A stretch of 64,000 nt of DNA from Xiphydria camelus (lineage: Eukaryota; Arthropoda; Insecta; Hymenoptera; Xiphydriidae): NCBI GenBank assembly GCA_963678675.1, contig OY783197.1, positions 13,179,813-13,243,812 of the forward strand, given 5' to 3'. Below, piece after piece: positions 52,281-62,600 of the stretch; positions within the stretch are counted from its first letter, which is position 1; every line of letters starts with the position of its first letter. Below the pieces are notes generated by a model. It saw only the letters and a program-made list of their open reading frames with translations. It was not told the DNA's origin and made no database searches. Both the position numbers and the translations under genes were made by a program.

Positions 52281-52622
52281 GTGAAAAGTCCGATACTTTT
52301 CTAGTAGATGGTGGTGCAATCGTGAAGAGTATACGCCCCCATTTGGCGAAAAAAAAAGTTCTGCTCCACCACGACAATGCACCTGCCCATTCGTCTGTCG
52401 TTGCAACGGCGAAATTGGTCGATTTGAAGTTCGAATTGCTGCCGCATCCACCTTATTCACCGGATTTGGCTCCCTGCGAATTCCTTCTCTTCCCAGACTT
52501 GAAAAAATGGCTGGCTGGAAAGAAATTTTCATCAAATGAAAAGGTCATCGCCACAGCAGGGGGCTGCTTTATAGACTTTGGGGCGCACCACCATCTACTA
52601 GAAAAGTATCGGACTTTTCACT
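52281..52622 (+). mobile_element. Mariner deletion derivative, ~342 bp
   Basis: GTGAAAAGTCCGATACTTTT + CTAGTAGATGGTGGTGC at the left is exactly inverted at 52585-52622. Between them lies only the central-C-terminal part of a mariner transposase. Target sequence not clear. Confidence 0.65.
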
Positions 52623-52642
52623 CTGCCCTCGTATATGCGTAG
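52322..52642 (+). pseudogene. Mariner transposase catalytic fragment
   Basis: The frame contains KKKVLLHHDNAPAHSS, with the second catalytic Asp, and LLPHPPYSPDLAPCEFLLFPDLK, with the third Asp at the spacing usual for mariner (D34D), then WLAGKKFSSNEKVI. The N-terminal HTH half and first Asp are gone, and the last third runs into the right TIR. Transposase would cut and paste at TA. Non-functional. Confidence 0.85.
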
Positions 52643-52718
52643 GAAATGTATCTAATTTATTTTGAAACTTTGCGAAATAATATAAAAGTACGTGCATATT
52701 TATTCTCCAATAATTTTA

Positions 52719-52841
52719 GTGCTATTCTGTATGAAATGTAAGCTCTATAAGGAGTGCTACATATGTAAAGTTACAGTCTTCTTATGTCGCTTTATAGAAT
52801 CTAGCACCCTGCAGAACTTACAATTTCGTACAGAATAGTGT
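52719..52841. mobile_element. 123-bp hairpin MITE (GTGCTATTCTGTATGAAATG)
   Basis: GTGCTATTCTGTATGAAATGTAAG is mirrored by CTTACAATTTCGTACAGAATAG to 52841, with some internal pairing (AAGCTCTATAAGG / CTTTATAGAATCT). Confidence 0.6.
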
Positions 52842-53708
52842 AATTAATTGTAGGTATCTATAGCAATTTATATGTTCCATGGAAAAATACGTCAAATAGC
52901 TGCACTCTTTAGCAAATCGGTAATTTCACTTTGATAGGCGTATATATTTATATTAGGTGTACAAATAAGTTTTAGGACACTTTTGTAGAAATTCAAAATT
53001 TATTCTTGAAAAAAGTAAAATACATTTATTCATCAAAATAATCCCCCTCTCACGTTCAATGACCCTCAGCCATATTTTAGACAATTCACGGATGCCTTCC
53101 GCAAAGAAAGTTTTACGTTGCGAGATGAGGAAGTTATCGACCAATTTTTGGACTTCTTCAAATGTTTTGAATTGCACATCAGACAATAGGGAGGTTCGGT
53201 AATCTTTTTTTAAATGAAAATCGATAGAGTTTGGGTCACAAATACGTTAACCGAAGTTGTAGCGCAAAATATTAAGAGTTAATCGTGCTATAAATATTTA
53301 AAAATCATGAATTGACGCAAGGCTAGAAAACGGGACCTCGACACGAGGCTACGTTGCGTGACGTCAGTTGCCAGATACCCCCGCCACAACGTCTAAACTA
53401 TGCTCGCAACGAGTAGATTTACCGTAGAAAACGCAACAGCCAGTAGTACGTATTAAGTAGTAGTGGCTTCAGCGCGGGTTTTAACGTCCACACGTCCAAA
53501 AATTACATACACTTCGTTGTTGCTGTCTCGGAACTAACTATTTCTTATTTAGTAGATGCTGCAAAGCCCGTTTAAAAGGGACAGAGTGACCAGAAATCAC
53601 TCTGTATCAAGATACACACCACATGCTCATCTGGGCCGCTAGGCCCGCCGGGTTTTTTCCGGTTGTAAAGTATTGGAAACTTTTTAGCAAGGGTAGAGTT
53701 ATAAATCT

Positions 53709-53712
<4 letters not shown>

Positions 53713-53747
<35 letters not shown>
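53713..53747. repeat. (CT)n microsatellite
   Basis: About 17 CT dinucleotides. Confidence 0.95.
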
Positions 53748-53750
<3 letters not shown>

Positions 53751-54099
53751 CTTTCCTTTGCGATAATAAATCATATTCTTAACCCTTTCACTCACGAATT
53801 TTTATTTTTACAGCCATACAATTGTATATTCCAGCTCTTCGATGCTTTAACCCTCGTACGGCCCTCATTTATACTTACACTTAAGTCCTTCGGGTCATAT
53901 ATGACCCAAGGGTAGGATGTATGTACTCGTATATATTAACCTTTAGAGCCTGGGGAAATTTCAGTTAAAATCGACTTTTTAAACGTAAAATTTATAAATA
54001 AAGTCAATAATTTCCTATTTGGAGGCCCCGATCTAACTGCTGGTCGATATATCGACCACCCCGGACGCAGGGCAAAATCGACTTTGGATCCAGTGGAAA

Positions 54100-54490
54100 A
54101 AATTTGGCAGGAAAGATTATCGCTCAAAACTTGTTACTCGGGGGTTTTTTGGGTCGCTCATTACGATGCTGATATCCAAATCGCTCTATTCTCAAATTCA
54201 AGATGGCGAATGCAATATGGCGGATGATGAATTCCAGAAATATTTAGAATTTGAAGATTATGGCCCGAAACTTGTTGCTCAGGGGTTTTTTGTATGGCTC
54301 ATTACGATGCTGATGTCCAAATTGGTCTATTCTCAAATCCAAGATGGCGGATGATGAATTCCAGAAATTTTAAAAATGTGAAAATCATGGCCCGAAACTT
54401 GTTACTCGAGGGGTTTTCGGGGTCGCTTATTACGATACTGATGTCCAAATCAGTCTAGTCTCAAATCAAAAATGGCGAATACAATATGGT
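54100..54490 (+). repeat. Three ~125-bp tandem repeats in piggyBac 5' region
   Basis: Each unit includes CGAAACTTGTTACTCGGGGG-like sequence, TCATTACGATGCTGATGTCC, CAAATCCAAGATGGCGGATG and GATGAATTCCAGAAAT. The third copy is the most diverged. Confidence 0.8.
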
Positions 54491-54632
54491 GAATGATGAC
54501 ACGGTATACGCGAAAAGCCTTATAGGTGGCGTATAGCGAATTCGTTCGCGCAAACGCAACGCTCCGCGCAATCTATAAGCCTGCCTCGCTCGCCTGTTCT
54601 TTACGGTTGTATTGATACAGTAGTATCCAACA

Positions 54633-55094
54633 ATGCAATGGCTGAAAATGAAGCTTGGACTAGTGGCGAATCCGAACCAAAAGTACAAGTACCCGTATTT
54701 TTACCCATCAATCAAAGATTTCGAAGGTAGCTCCGAAATAAATCCGAAAATCTTTATATTGGGAAATAGTCCAATCGATTATTTCAATTATTTTTTTGAT
54801 TCTCGTCTGCTTGAAAGAATTATAGAGGAGACGAATCGTTATGAAACTCAAAATCATCAGGTTGAAAATTCTCATATGAAGAAATGGCGTCCTCTCACAA
54901 AAGATAAATTTGAAAAATTTCTCGATCTTTCGATTGTAATGGGTGGTATTATATACGCTAATACCATCAGACAGACACTCCTCGCACTACTTGGAGAGAT
55001 ACCTACAGGAGAACCGAGCAGAGCAGGAATGACCACGTCCGTACTCCGTCTCTACATGCATGGTCATTCAGCAAACAAACTACGTACACTTTAA
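54633..55094 (+). pseudogene. piggyBac transposase N-terminal domain fragment
   Basis: Within the frame, FILGNSPIDYFNYFFDSRLL, ERIIEETNRYETQ and KKWRPLTKDKFEKFLDLSIVMGGI give the recognisable start of the DDE_Tnp_1_7 (PGBD) domain. The rest of the frame does not match, and the catalytic DDD residues are not present, so an internal deletion or frameshift removed the core. The preceding methionine at 54633 may lie in non-coding sequence. It would have moved TTAA-flanked elements such as those at 42888 and 53783. Confidence 0.78.
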
Positions 55095-55971
55095 AAAATT
55101 TGTCTGAAGTATTATGAAATCACTGGAAACTGCATAATATAAGAAAAATGGTACATTGACTACAAATGGTACCTGAATACAAATAACAAAATATTCTACA
55201 GTATGGGTCATATATGACCCGAAGACCTTATACGTGCAATTTTTTGTAGTCGACAAAATTACATAATTACATGCTTATTTCCATCATGAAAAATTATCGT
55301 TATAAGAAAGAAACAATGTCTAAAAATTTCAGAAGATTATCTATAAAGGCATAATAATAACTTATCGATATTGAACGCTGTGGGTCATTATAGACCCGAG
55401 GGACGTACGAGGGTTAAATTTTAATTTTTTTTAATAAAAAAATTTTTCTTTGCATAAATTTAATTTTTTAGTTTATTTATAAATTAAATTTGTAATTTAT
55501 ATGGCGATATATGCCTTATACGTTCGTTACAATGCCCACGAATGTACTTCTTGTGAACAAACGGTCAAAAAATTCTAATTTATGACCTTATATATACATT
55601 AATCCACGTGTCCACATTTGTGGTCACCATGAGCGAAAGGGTTAAACTTAGAATTATAAATATCTAACATCGAGCAGTTTTTGCTTATTTCAATACTCTC
55701 ACTCAAAAAGTAATCGATTAAATTAATGTAGAAGTTTTCTTATCTATTATATAATTTGCTTTTGGGGAACATAATAATGGTCCAACATTTGTTGCTACGG
55801 ATTAAGGAAAAACCCCAAAAGAAGACCTCAATCAGACCAAGTAATCATTATCATTCAATCTTAAATCTATGCTGATACATACATAGTTTGTAGATACAAA
55901 TTACTCTTATATTCTAATAAGATTACATAAAAATTGATAGCATCGTGATCAAATGTATAAAAAATTAATAT

Positions 55972-56166
55972 TCAACAGTAATCTTCATCATATGATACGT
56001 TACGCAAATCTTTAATACGTGCACTTCGTCGAAGTTTATTTACTTCAGAATCTTTTGAGGAATTTACGTCAATCTTATTGTTTTTATCAACTTCATCTGT
56101 CTCAACAATAAGCCTTTCCTCAAATAGAAGCTTAGCCCTTTTCCCTTCTGACCATCGCTGATTCAC
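55972..56166 (-). CDS. Short unknown frame in the 3.26-kb element
   Basis: A 64-codon minus-strand frame, hydrophilic, with DEVDKNNKIDVNSSKDSE and LRRSARIKDLRNVSYDED before the stop. RRSARI-like strings occur in retroelement linkers and nuclear proteins, but this is too little for identification. It could be a terminal exon of the host element's protein. Confidence 0.25.
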   Translation of the reverse strand: MNQRWSEGKRAKLLFEERLIVETDEVDKNNKIDVNSSKDSEVNKLRRSARIKDLRNVSYDEDYC

Positions 56167-56558
56167 CCCCGAAACATTTGCCGATCCGAGAGAGCCAGTT
56201 AAATCACGTTCACGCTATATGCCTGCACTACTCCCCGGGAGAAGGCGGAGCTTGTGTCTGGCAAGTGACGTCAAACCAATAAGAAAACGTTCTCGTTCCT
56301 AACGTTATCGCCGGAGTTACAATGTGCAATTTGGAGTAGTAAATTTTTTTTTTTTTGAAAAATTCTTTCACGTTCATGGTTACTTACACATGCATAATAG
56401 TTTCCATAGAGAAATAACATAAAATATTTTTGGTCCGAACCTCCCTATTCGTTTTGCATTTTCCGAAACAAGTGAAAATCAGTTAGAGCTAAGTCTGATG
56501 AATACGCCGGGTGTAGTACAACTTCCCATCCAAGAGCCACGTATCCTTGACTGGTCTA

Positions 56559-57435
56559 CACGGAGAGAAAAAAAAGAGAACATCTCTAACCCCTAGAAGA
56601 TGAGGAAAAAGTGTCATTTTTCTGACTAACTGTGCACCGAATTGACAGACGGTAGAATTTTTCCCCCTTTGGAATGAGATTTTTCCATCAAAATCGAAAA
56701 GTAATTTTTGATAAATAAACTGGTAAAATTTAACCCATATAAATGTAAATTTTCCTTGCTAAAAACGACAAATCATACATTATTTTATTTCTCAAAAAAA
56801 AAAAGTATTAATAAGGATTCAAATTTGTCAGGGGGGCTATTCTCGACGCGTGAGAAATGTTTTTCGTGGACGAAAAGTAATTCGTTAACAGAGGTAAAGT
56901 TTCGTCGATCACTTTCGTTAATGATTCGAAAATCCCTTCCAAGATAGATCTCGTCGACGAAATGAATTTTCTCACACGAAAAATAATTTCCCATACTCCT
57001 CTCCCCGTGTTTACATCTCTTAGCAACGTCTTCTTTTTAGTATCTTGTTTAATCCCTTAGCGACAAATCTTTTTTAAGATTCCGTTGTAGTGGGTTTACG
57101 GACAACGGAATACTTGATTCTGATTGGTCTATAAGACCGAATGTAACATTAGCACTTGTCGGTGAAGATTTTCTCCAGGAAAAAGGGAAAAAATCCAGTG
57201 CAGAAGAATATATGTTGACCATAAACTGTAGAGCTACTACTATACTGCTGCGTAGTTTTTATTTTATTTTGCTGGGAATTTGAAAATTCACCGAAAATTC
57301 CCTTTTTTGAGAAGAATAATTTTCCAGCCCTTTGATAATTTCTTACCTATCTCACTGTAATTTCTGGTTGATTGTCACAATGGTGCATCGTTACCCATAA
57401 AAAAGGGGAATTTTTTACTTTTTTTTTTCTCCGTG
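56559..57435. mobile_element. 877-bp TA-flanked element (CACGGAGAGAAAAAA ends)
   Basis: CACGGAGAGAAAAAAAAGAG and the inverted TTTTTTTTTCTCCGTG, with TA on both sides (56557-56558, 57436-57437). It separates mariner fragments 1 and 2. No coding support inside. Confidence 0.7.
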
Positions 57436-57604
57436 TACCTACATGAGGCCTGGCGTAGGCATGGAGCAGTTTTACTGGATGTTTTACTTTGCCAGTAAAT
57501 GGACACTTTTGGTCAAGTTCTTGGTTCAATCGTATTAAAGTAGTATGGTCACTCTCCAAAGTGATCGTTGAGTGTCCGTAAAAGAAATATAAAAAAGTCA
57601 TCAA

Positions 57605-58737
57605 AAAACTATGATTTATAATTGAAAATTTTCTTTGTGAATTATAAAATTTATGACCATAAGAATTAGTCGATTATTTTGATTATTTTTCACTTATTAT
57701 TCAAATAATGTGCTTCCTTTGACTAGCGTCTTTTTATGTGTGGCAACGGTGGCAACGCATAGCATCAACAGCTCTTGGCCCTAGTCGGGAAAACGAGATT
57801 TGAAATGCACACTTGTGAACCCACTCCACTGACGCGACGATGCCACCGAGAAGGAGAAATTAGTTATAACTAAAGTATCAAACGGTTAATAATTTTCATC
57901 AATGGTTTTAAATTTTTGTTTTTTTTCCCCGTTTTTTTGTATTTTTTTATATTTTAATCTTGGATTTTATCTACAAACCCCCCGCGAGAGAGAAATGTGT
58001 CTTGCCCATAAGACTCTGGGTTATTTTCTACTCGGTAATTAATTTTTATCAGACATACTAAACGGTCAATGTACCTCAAATTGCACCAGGAGGTTTCCAT
58101 TGATATTAGCTTGCATACATAATTATTTCATATTTGAATCTTGGAAATCGATTCGTGATCATACTACCTTAATTGTTGATGATAGCGATCGGCAGCAACT
58201 TTCTGGCCAGGTTTCAGAAGTTCATAATTGTCGCTTATACAATTTCAGCCATCATGGGTGATGATGGGTATCGCCTGCGGTTTTCTTAATTTAATAATAA
58301 ATTTTTAGAGGATGAAGTATGAAAAACCGTGCACTAGCAGCCTGGTAATACCTAGTTAAATACAATCGATTAAAATTAATTTCGACGAGTAAAAATAAGC
58401 AGAGAAAGCGATATTTCAGTACTACTGATATATGTCAATTTTGCTGACATACAGTAATGCTAAAAAACGCCTTAATGCACGTATTTTTCTGGGATACTGT
58501 AATAAATGATTTAGTATGAATTGTTCACTATTATAAGCCCTATATAGTTTGTCCCCATTTAACCTAAAAGTGTCCTATTTTAGCACCACGTCCTAAAAGT
58601 ACCATAATATTATAAAATTTCGCGAAAAGCACGCTGTTTTAAATAATTTTAACGTGGATGTAATGCCTCCATATCTATCAAATCCTTATACCCATTAGGA
58701 GTCTTGCGCTCAATTATTAAATGGAATGGTTTTGCTC
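57605..58737. other. Spacer, nothing recognised
   Basis: AT-rich, possibly including the undetected right end of the mariner relic. No gene or paired repeat seen. Confidence 0.35.
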
Positions 58738-59003
58738 CCACCCGAGTCGAAATTTTGCCCCTATTTCGATGGCCAGAGCCTCTCCATTGAGTAGAAGCTA
58801 AGGCATCCAAAGTAGGTTCTCGCTCTGTTATTTTGCTTCTACTTTGAAGCTAAAAATCGGAAAAAATTTCCGCATTTTCCACTCTTAGCTTCAAAGTAGA
58901 AGCAAAATAACATAGAGCGAGAACCTACTTTGCATGGCTTAGCATCTACTCAATGGAAAGGGTCTGGCCATCAAAATAGGGGCAAAATCTCAGACTCGGG
59001 CGG
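58738..59003. mobile_element. Palindromic element of the CCCGAGTCGAAATTTTG family
   Basis: CCACCCGAGTCGAAATTTTG + CCCCTATTTCGATGGCCAGA is mirrored at the right end (TCTGGCCATCAAAATAGGGG, ACTCGGG). The centre has AGCTTCAAAGTAGAAGCAAA paired with its complement. About 266 bp. Confidence 0.65.
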
Positions 59004-59344
59004 TCACTCATCCAACTACTGTCCGCAATTTTTACTACTTAACTTCGTTGATCGGTCTGTGTCCTCGAGTCCTCATCTGCTGCACGCTCCTGTAATATTA
59101 AGTATTACTATTGGTGTTCATATGAAGTTTGAGATGTACAAATGTATGTTGCTTTTCCAGTCAATAAGAAAGAGCTTGAATAAATAAGATTTTATAATCG
59201 TATTATTCCTAGTTCTCAACATTTTTCTAAATTTATGATTATCTTTTGATAAATATTCTTGCATAAACTCAAATTGATATTAATAAATAAATAATTATGA
59301 ATGTTTATTCACCCTACATTAACTAATTGTCTTTGATTTACTAT
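59004..59344. other. AT-rich spacer
   Basis: Nothing recognised; an 85-codon frame across the palindrome edge is not supported. Confidence 0.35.
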
Positions 59345-59545
59345 AATACTCTGTGATGTTTTGAAACAATATAAATAAACAATAAACAATATAATTTATA
59401 ACTTGCTCAACATACTCTGGAGACTCGAAGTCAAATAATTTATTGATTTAATAATTGAACAAGTTACAATTTTTATCTATTTATTCACAAATAAATTTTC
59501 AAGTCCTTATATGCAGGAGACCGAAATTTTTCTAAGCCGTTCGTC
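59345..59545 (+). repeat. Dispersed repeat shared with 35600-35795
   Basis: Same order of AATTTATAACTTGCTCAACA, TCAAATAATTTATTGATTTA and GCAGGAGACCGAAATTTTTC. In both places the CGAGTCGAAATTTTG family lies nearby, so the two belong to one larger repeat family. Confidence 0.7.
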
Positions 59546-59589
59546 ATGTTGAAAATATTCTATGTCCGAAACTCTGACACAGTAAAGGG

Positions 59590-59815
59590 GCTTTGGCCAT
59601 CAAAATAGAAGCAAAATTTTAATTCGCAACGCGAGGCCCTATTTTGAATGCCATAGCTTCTTCCCACTAGAGGTGCTGTGGCCATCAAAGTAGGGGCAAA
59701 ATGTCGACTCATGAGGAGACCCTATTTTCAATGCCATAGCTTCTACCCAGTTGAGGTGCTGTGGCCATCAAAGTAGGGGCAAAATTTCGACTCGCGCGGA
59801 GACCTTATTTTAAAT
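59590..59815 (+). repeat. Tandem ~85-95-bp units containing GGCCATCAAAGTAGGGGCAA
   Basis: Two to three units with GTGCTGTGGCCATCAAAGTA, AATTTCGACTCGCG and CCCTATTTTCAATGCCATAG. They share the GGCCATC...GGGGCAAAAT motif with the palindrome at 58738. Confidence 0.7.
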
Positions 59816-60468
59816 GCTTGTTACGGTGAGAGCAAACCTTGCAATCCCTTTTTGCACCTTTTAGCACAATATGGAGCTTTCTATTTAGTCGGGGCGCGGG
59901 TACGGCACACTTCGAGTGGACGCATGAAACCGCCCGAGCTCCGTAGCGGCGTCTCTTATTTCACATCGGAAACAAACATATCGAGTTCCAAACCGTCCCA
60001 GCGCCATAGCGGCACAGCTAAGAATAGGGTAGAGGCACCGGTTATAGCCACTTTAACGAAATTACATGATTCACTATTGCATTTTATACGTATTTCTAAG
60101 TTATTTCCTTCGCGTAAATTAAACGTAAATAGAGGACACATTAAGGGAATTCCAGTCGGAGAAAAGAAAGAGATGCTGAATATAGAATTGTGTATAAAAA
60201 ATAAATAGGTCCACAATTGCTATATCTACCGGTTTTAGCCATTTTGCTCTAGATATAGCCACATGAACGCACCAAATATAGCCACCACCTGCCAGTTACG
60301 TTTTACTAACATTATTAATGTTAATGAAGGCATAAAATAAAATAAAACAATTTTAAGAAACGTATATTAAATATCCGAAAATACAGAAGACATAATGTAT
60401 CAAAAAGAAGTCTATATAGTAAGTATATCTCGTGCTTTTACAATCTCAAGCCATTTGTCAGAAGTTAA
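59816..60468. repeat. Region with repeated TATAGCCA motifs and a block recurring near 63016
   Basis: CACATCGGAAACAAACATAT + CGAGTTCCAAAC at 59961 recurs with small changes at 63022. GGTTATAGCCAC, GGTTTTAGCCAT, GATATAGCCAC and AAATATAGCCACC occur within 60030-60290 and again near 62715-62810. The 118-codon frame at 59852-60208 covers part of this repeat and has no recognisable domain. Confidence 0.4.
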
Positions 60469-61759
60469 GGGGTTATACGCAGTCAGGATTTTCAAAAAAT
60501 CGATTTTTTAAAAATTTTATTTTCGTAATGTACATATATTTATGTATATACACAGAAAATTTCATGTCAATCCGACGATTATTCTCGAAGTTACACGTAC
60601 ATTTGCAAAGACATCTCGGAGCGTTAGAAACTAGGAGCAGAGGCCCAAGAGGTAGCGCGGTAGCTAATTTTACAAATAGCGGCAGCTAATTACCTGGAAT
60701 GCGCTTTGATACCGTTATGCCTTATTTCAGATACCCAAACTGTTATATTGAAAAGTAATCAGTCTAAATAGCGAAGCCAAGCAGTAAACTCGTACGTTCG
60801 TTTATATTTTCTGTTGTGATTTCTCTGTGAAAATGAAGTGTAGTAGAGAAAAGAGAGCATCTTCCAAGGTGTGCAAAAGTCGAGACCAAAAAAGCGAAGA
60901 AATATTTTTAATCCGAAGACAGCTGAGACGGATAAAAGTAGTTTTAGTGCCTCAGCGAAACAATTTAAAATGCAAGAAGAAATCTTCATTCCGCGTGATT
61001 CATCTGTCGAATATCGAATTTTGAACTTTATTACAGTGTTTGCGGCAATTTCTAAATATGTGAAGTGTAAAATCTGTGACGGAATTGTGAAGTTTGAAAC
61101 TGCTTCTGAACGAGGACTTGGTTTTAAAATTGTTTTGTTATGTGATAAGTGTGCAGTTCGTACCATAGATTTTAGTCCTTTTACTATGTGTAACGTGCTG
61201 TTGAAACTTTAAACGCGTTTTTCTCGAATCTGCGTTTTTGAAGTCGGTGAGCAAGATATCTCGGAAACGGCTGAACCGATCAGTCTCAAATTTTTACACA
61301 AGCTTTTTAAGTCTATTTTTTAGTAATTGATTGAAGGTTTTTTCTGGCCGATTAATATTTTCCATTTTATGAACAATTTAAGGTCTAAATTTATGTCGAA
61401 AATCGATACTTTTGTTTTGAGTAGCCGCAATTTTGTCAAAAATTAATATTTTGCTTATTCCTTCGATTAAATACTAGATAATACCTTATATTATCGAAAT
61501 TTGTTTGGTTTTTTCATTTTAGATGATGCAATCCAGAGATATCGTGCTCACCGCAAGACGCCTTTTTCTTAGAGGAGCTCCCAGAGATCGGTTCTAGCAG
61601 CTTTAAAAATAAATATTTTGACAAATGAAATATATGAAAGTAAAACTAAAAGTTGTCACAATATGTATATAAATTTTTAAGTCAATAAATTTAAATGTCT
61701 TCCCATGAAAAATTCTTGAAAAATCGGTATTTTTCGGCCTTCTGACTGCGTATAACCCC
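60469..61759 (+). mobile_element. TTAA-flanked element with G-rich ends, Mutator/Kolobok-like relic
   Basis: TIR GGGGTTATACGCAGTCAG / CTGACTGCGTATAACCCC with TTAA on both sides (60465-60468, 61760-61763). TTAA is used by piggyBac (CCC ends) and Kolobok; the GGGG ends favour Kolobok or another group. It encodes a Cys-rich fragment described next. 1291 bp. Confidence 0.65.
60827..61212 (+). pseudogene. Cys-rich N-terminal fragment of a Mutator-like transposon protein
   Basis: A start at 60827 or 60833 (MKCSREKRASSKVCKSR) is followed by a frameshift in AAAAAAGCGAAG near 60885. It then reads IFNPKTAETDKSSFSASAK and, from about 61060, KYVKCKICDGIVKFE, RGLGFKIVLLCDKCAV and IDFSPF, ending at TAA 61210. 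The 'C-x2-C ... RGLGFK ... C-x2-C' arrangement matches my memory of the zinc-binding start of insect 'Mutator-like transposase domain' proteins. The normal continuation (an INxxYEIN-type helix and catalytic core) is absent. Confidence 0.55.
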
Positions 61760-61774
61760 TTAATACTGAAGGTA

Positions 61775-62600
61775 ACACAGGCCGACAAAATTTAACGAAA
61801 GCCCTAACCCAGAAACAGGACATTATGTGCCCGAAGGATTTTGGTACGCTGAATCCGAATCCGGCCTCAGAATTAACCCTATACGTCAGGTTTTCGAGAT
61901 ATCCTAACCTAAAAGTGCGAAAAACACGCTTTTCTGCTAAATTCGGGATTATGTATCATCGCGAATAATTTTTTTTTCTACAAACCGATAACGCCTTTCT
62001 AAAGCAGCACTCTTACCCTTTAAAACCATATCTCCAAATTTTGTATATCATTTTTTTTCATTGAGATATCTATAATTTAAACTAGGTACTTTCGCTATTT
62101 CAATACAGCATTGGGTCACATGCAATTTTTCAAATGAACCGATATATTATATCAGTCTTTTCTATATGTAATATGACAGGGTTGGGGGGTTGAGGAAATT
62201 TGAGTTTTAATGGACTTAGGTTATACACTCCTAGGTTACAGGGTTGGGAGTTAAGGAAATTGCATGTGACCAAAGGCTGTATTGAAATAGCGAAAGTACT
62301 TAGTTTCAATCATAGATATCTCAATGAAAAAAAAATGATATACACAATTTGGAGATATGGTTTTAAAGGGTAAGAGTGCTGCTTTAAAAAGGCGTCATCC
62401 GTTTTTAGAAAAAAAATTTATTCGCGATGGTACATAACCCCGAATTTAGCAGAAAAGCGTGTTTTTCGCACTTTTAGGTTAGGATATCTCGAAAATCTGA
62501 CGTATAGGGTTAAATCTGAAGCCAGATTCGGATTCAGCGTATCAAAATCCTTCGGGCACACAAGGTCAAGTTTCTGGGTCAGAAATTTGTCGGCCTGTGT
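61775..62600. mobile_element. 826-bp foldback element (ACACAGGCCGACAAA ends)
   Basis: Arms of about 370 bp (61775-62145 and 62235-62600) are inverted near-copies: ACACAGGCCGAC, ACCCTATACGTCAGGTTTTC, AGAAAAGCGTG and GGTTTTAAAGGGTAAGAGTG. The loop holds GGTTGGGGGGTTGAGGAAAT and GGGTTGGGAGTTAAGGAAAT, a short direct repeat. Non-coding. Confidence 0.75.

Larger units (their letters stand above)
53851..55413 (+). mobile_element. piggyBac element, deletion derivative
   Basis: TIR CCCTCGTACGGCCCTC / GAGGGACGTACGAGGG with TTAA on both sides (53847-53850, 55414-55417). It carries a piggyBac transposase fragment on the plus strand. Palindromes of the form GGGTCATATATGACCC lie inside both ends. 1563 bp, shorter than autonomous piggyBac. 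Confidence 0.88.
53783..55641. mobile_element. TTAA-flanked MITE hosting a piggyBac element
   Basis: CCCTTTCACTCACGAATTTT at 53783 pairs with the inverted ATGAGCGAAAGGG ending 55641; TTAA on both sides (53779-53782, 55642-55645). Minus the inner element and one TTAA it is about 290 bp. Confidence 0.72.
53189..56445. mobile_element. 3.26-kb TA-flanked element (GGGAGGTTCGG ends) inside mariner
   Basis: GGGAGGTTCGG at 53189 is inverted as CCGAACCTCCC ending 56445; TA on both sides. Without its nested content (53783-55641) it is about 1.4 kb. It includes a minus-strand frame at 55972-56166 and the motif GTGACGTCA at 53361 and, as a variant, 56265. Superfamily unknown; a TA target suggests Tc1/mariner group. 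Confidence 0.65.
52953..57604 (-). mobile_element. Mariner element relic split by two TA insertions
   Basis: The left end TTAGGTGTACAAATAAGTTT is a typical mariner terminus after TA. Transposase pieces appear on the minus strand at 57604-57438, 56558-56448 and 53186-52990. Between them are a 3.26-kb element (53189-56445) and an 877-bp element (56559-57435), each flanked by TA. The N-terminal part and right TIR were not identified, so the right boundary is the limit of recognisable coding. Confidence 0.7.
52990..57604 (-). pseudogene. Mariner transposase, three separated fragments
   Basis: Fragment 1 (57604-57438) has LIRLNQELDQKCPF and KLLHAYARPHVG, corresponding to the mariner LLHDNARPHVA block with the catalytic Asp replaced. 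Fragment 2 (56558-56448) reads degenerate ALTDFHLFRKMQNE-like sequence, where the usual SPDLAPSDYHLF block with the third Asp should be. Fragment 3 (53186-52990) reads SDVQFKTFEEVQKLVDNFL, FFAEGIRELSKIWLRVIE, the C-terminal helix of mariner. Frames between fragments differ, so point decay preceded or followed the insertions. Inactive. Confidence 0.75.

Noticed and set aside
54461..54688. Minus-strand frame over the piggyBac tandem repeats
   Set aside because: Runs through non-coding repeat and antisense to the transposase fragment.
60759..61166. 135-codon minus-strand frame
   Set aside because: Shadow of the plus-strand Cys-rich fragment, which has the recognisable motif.
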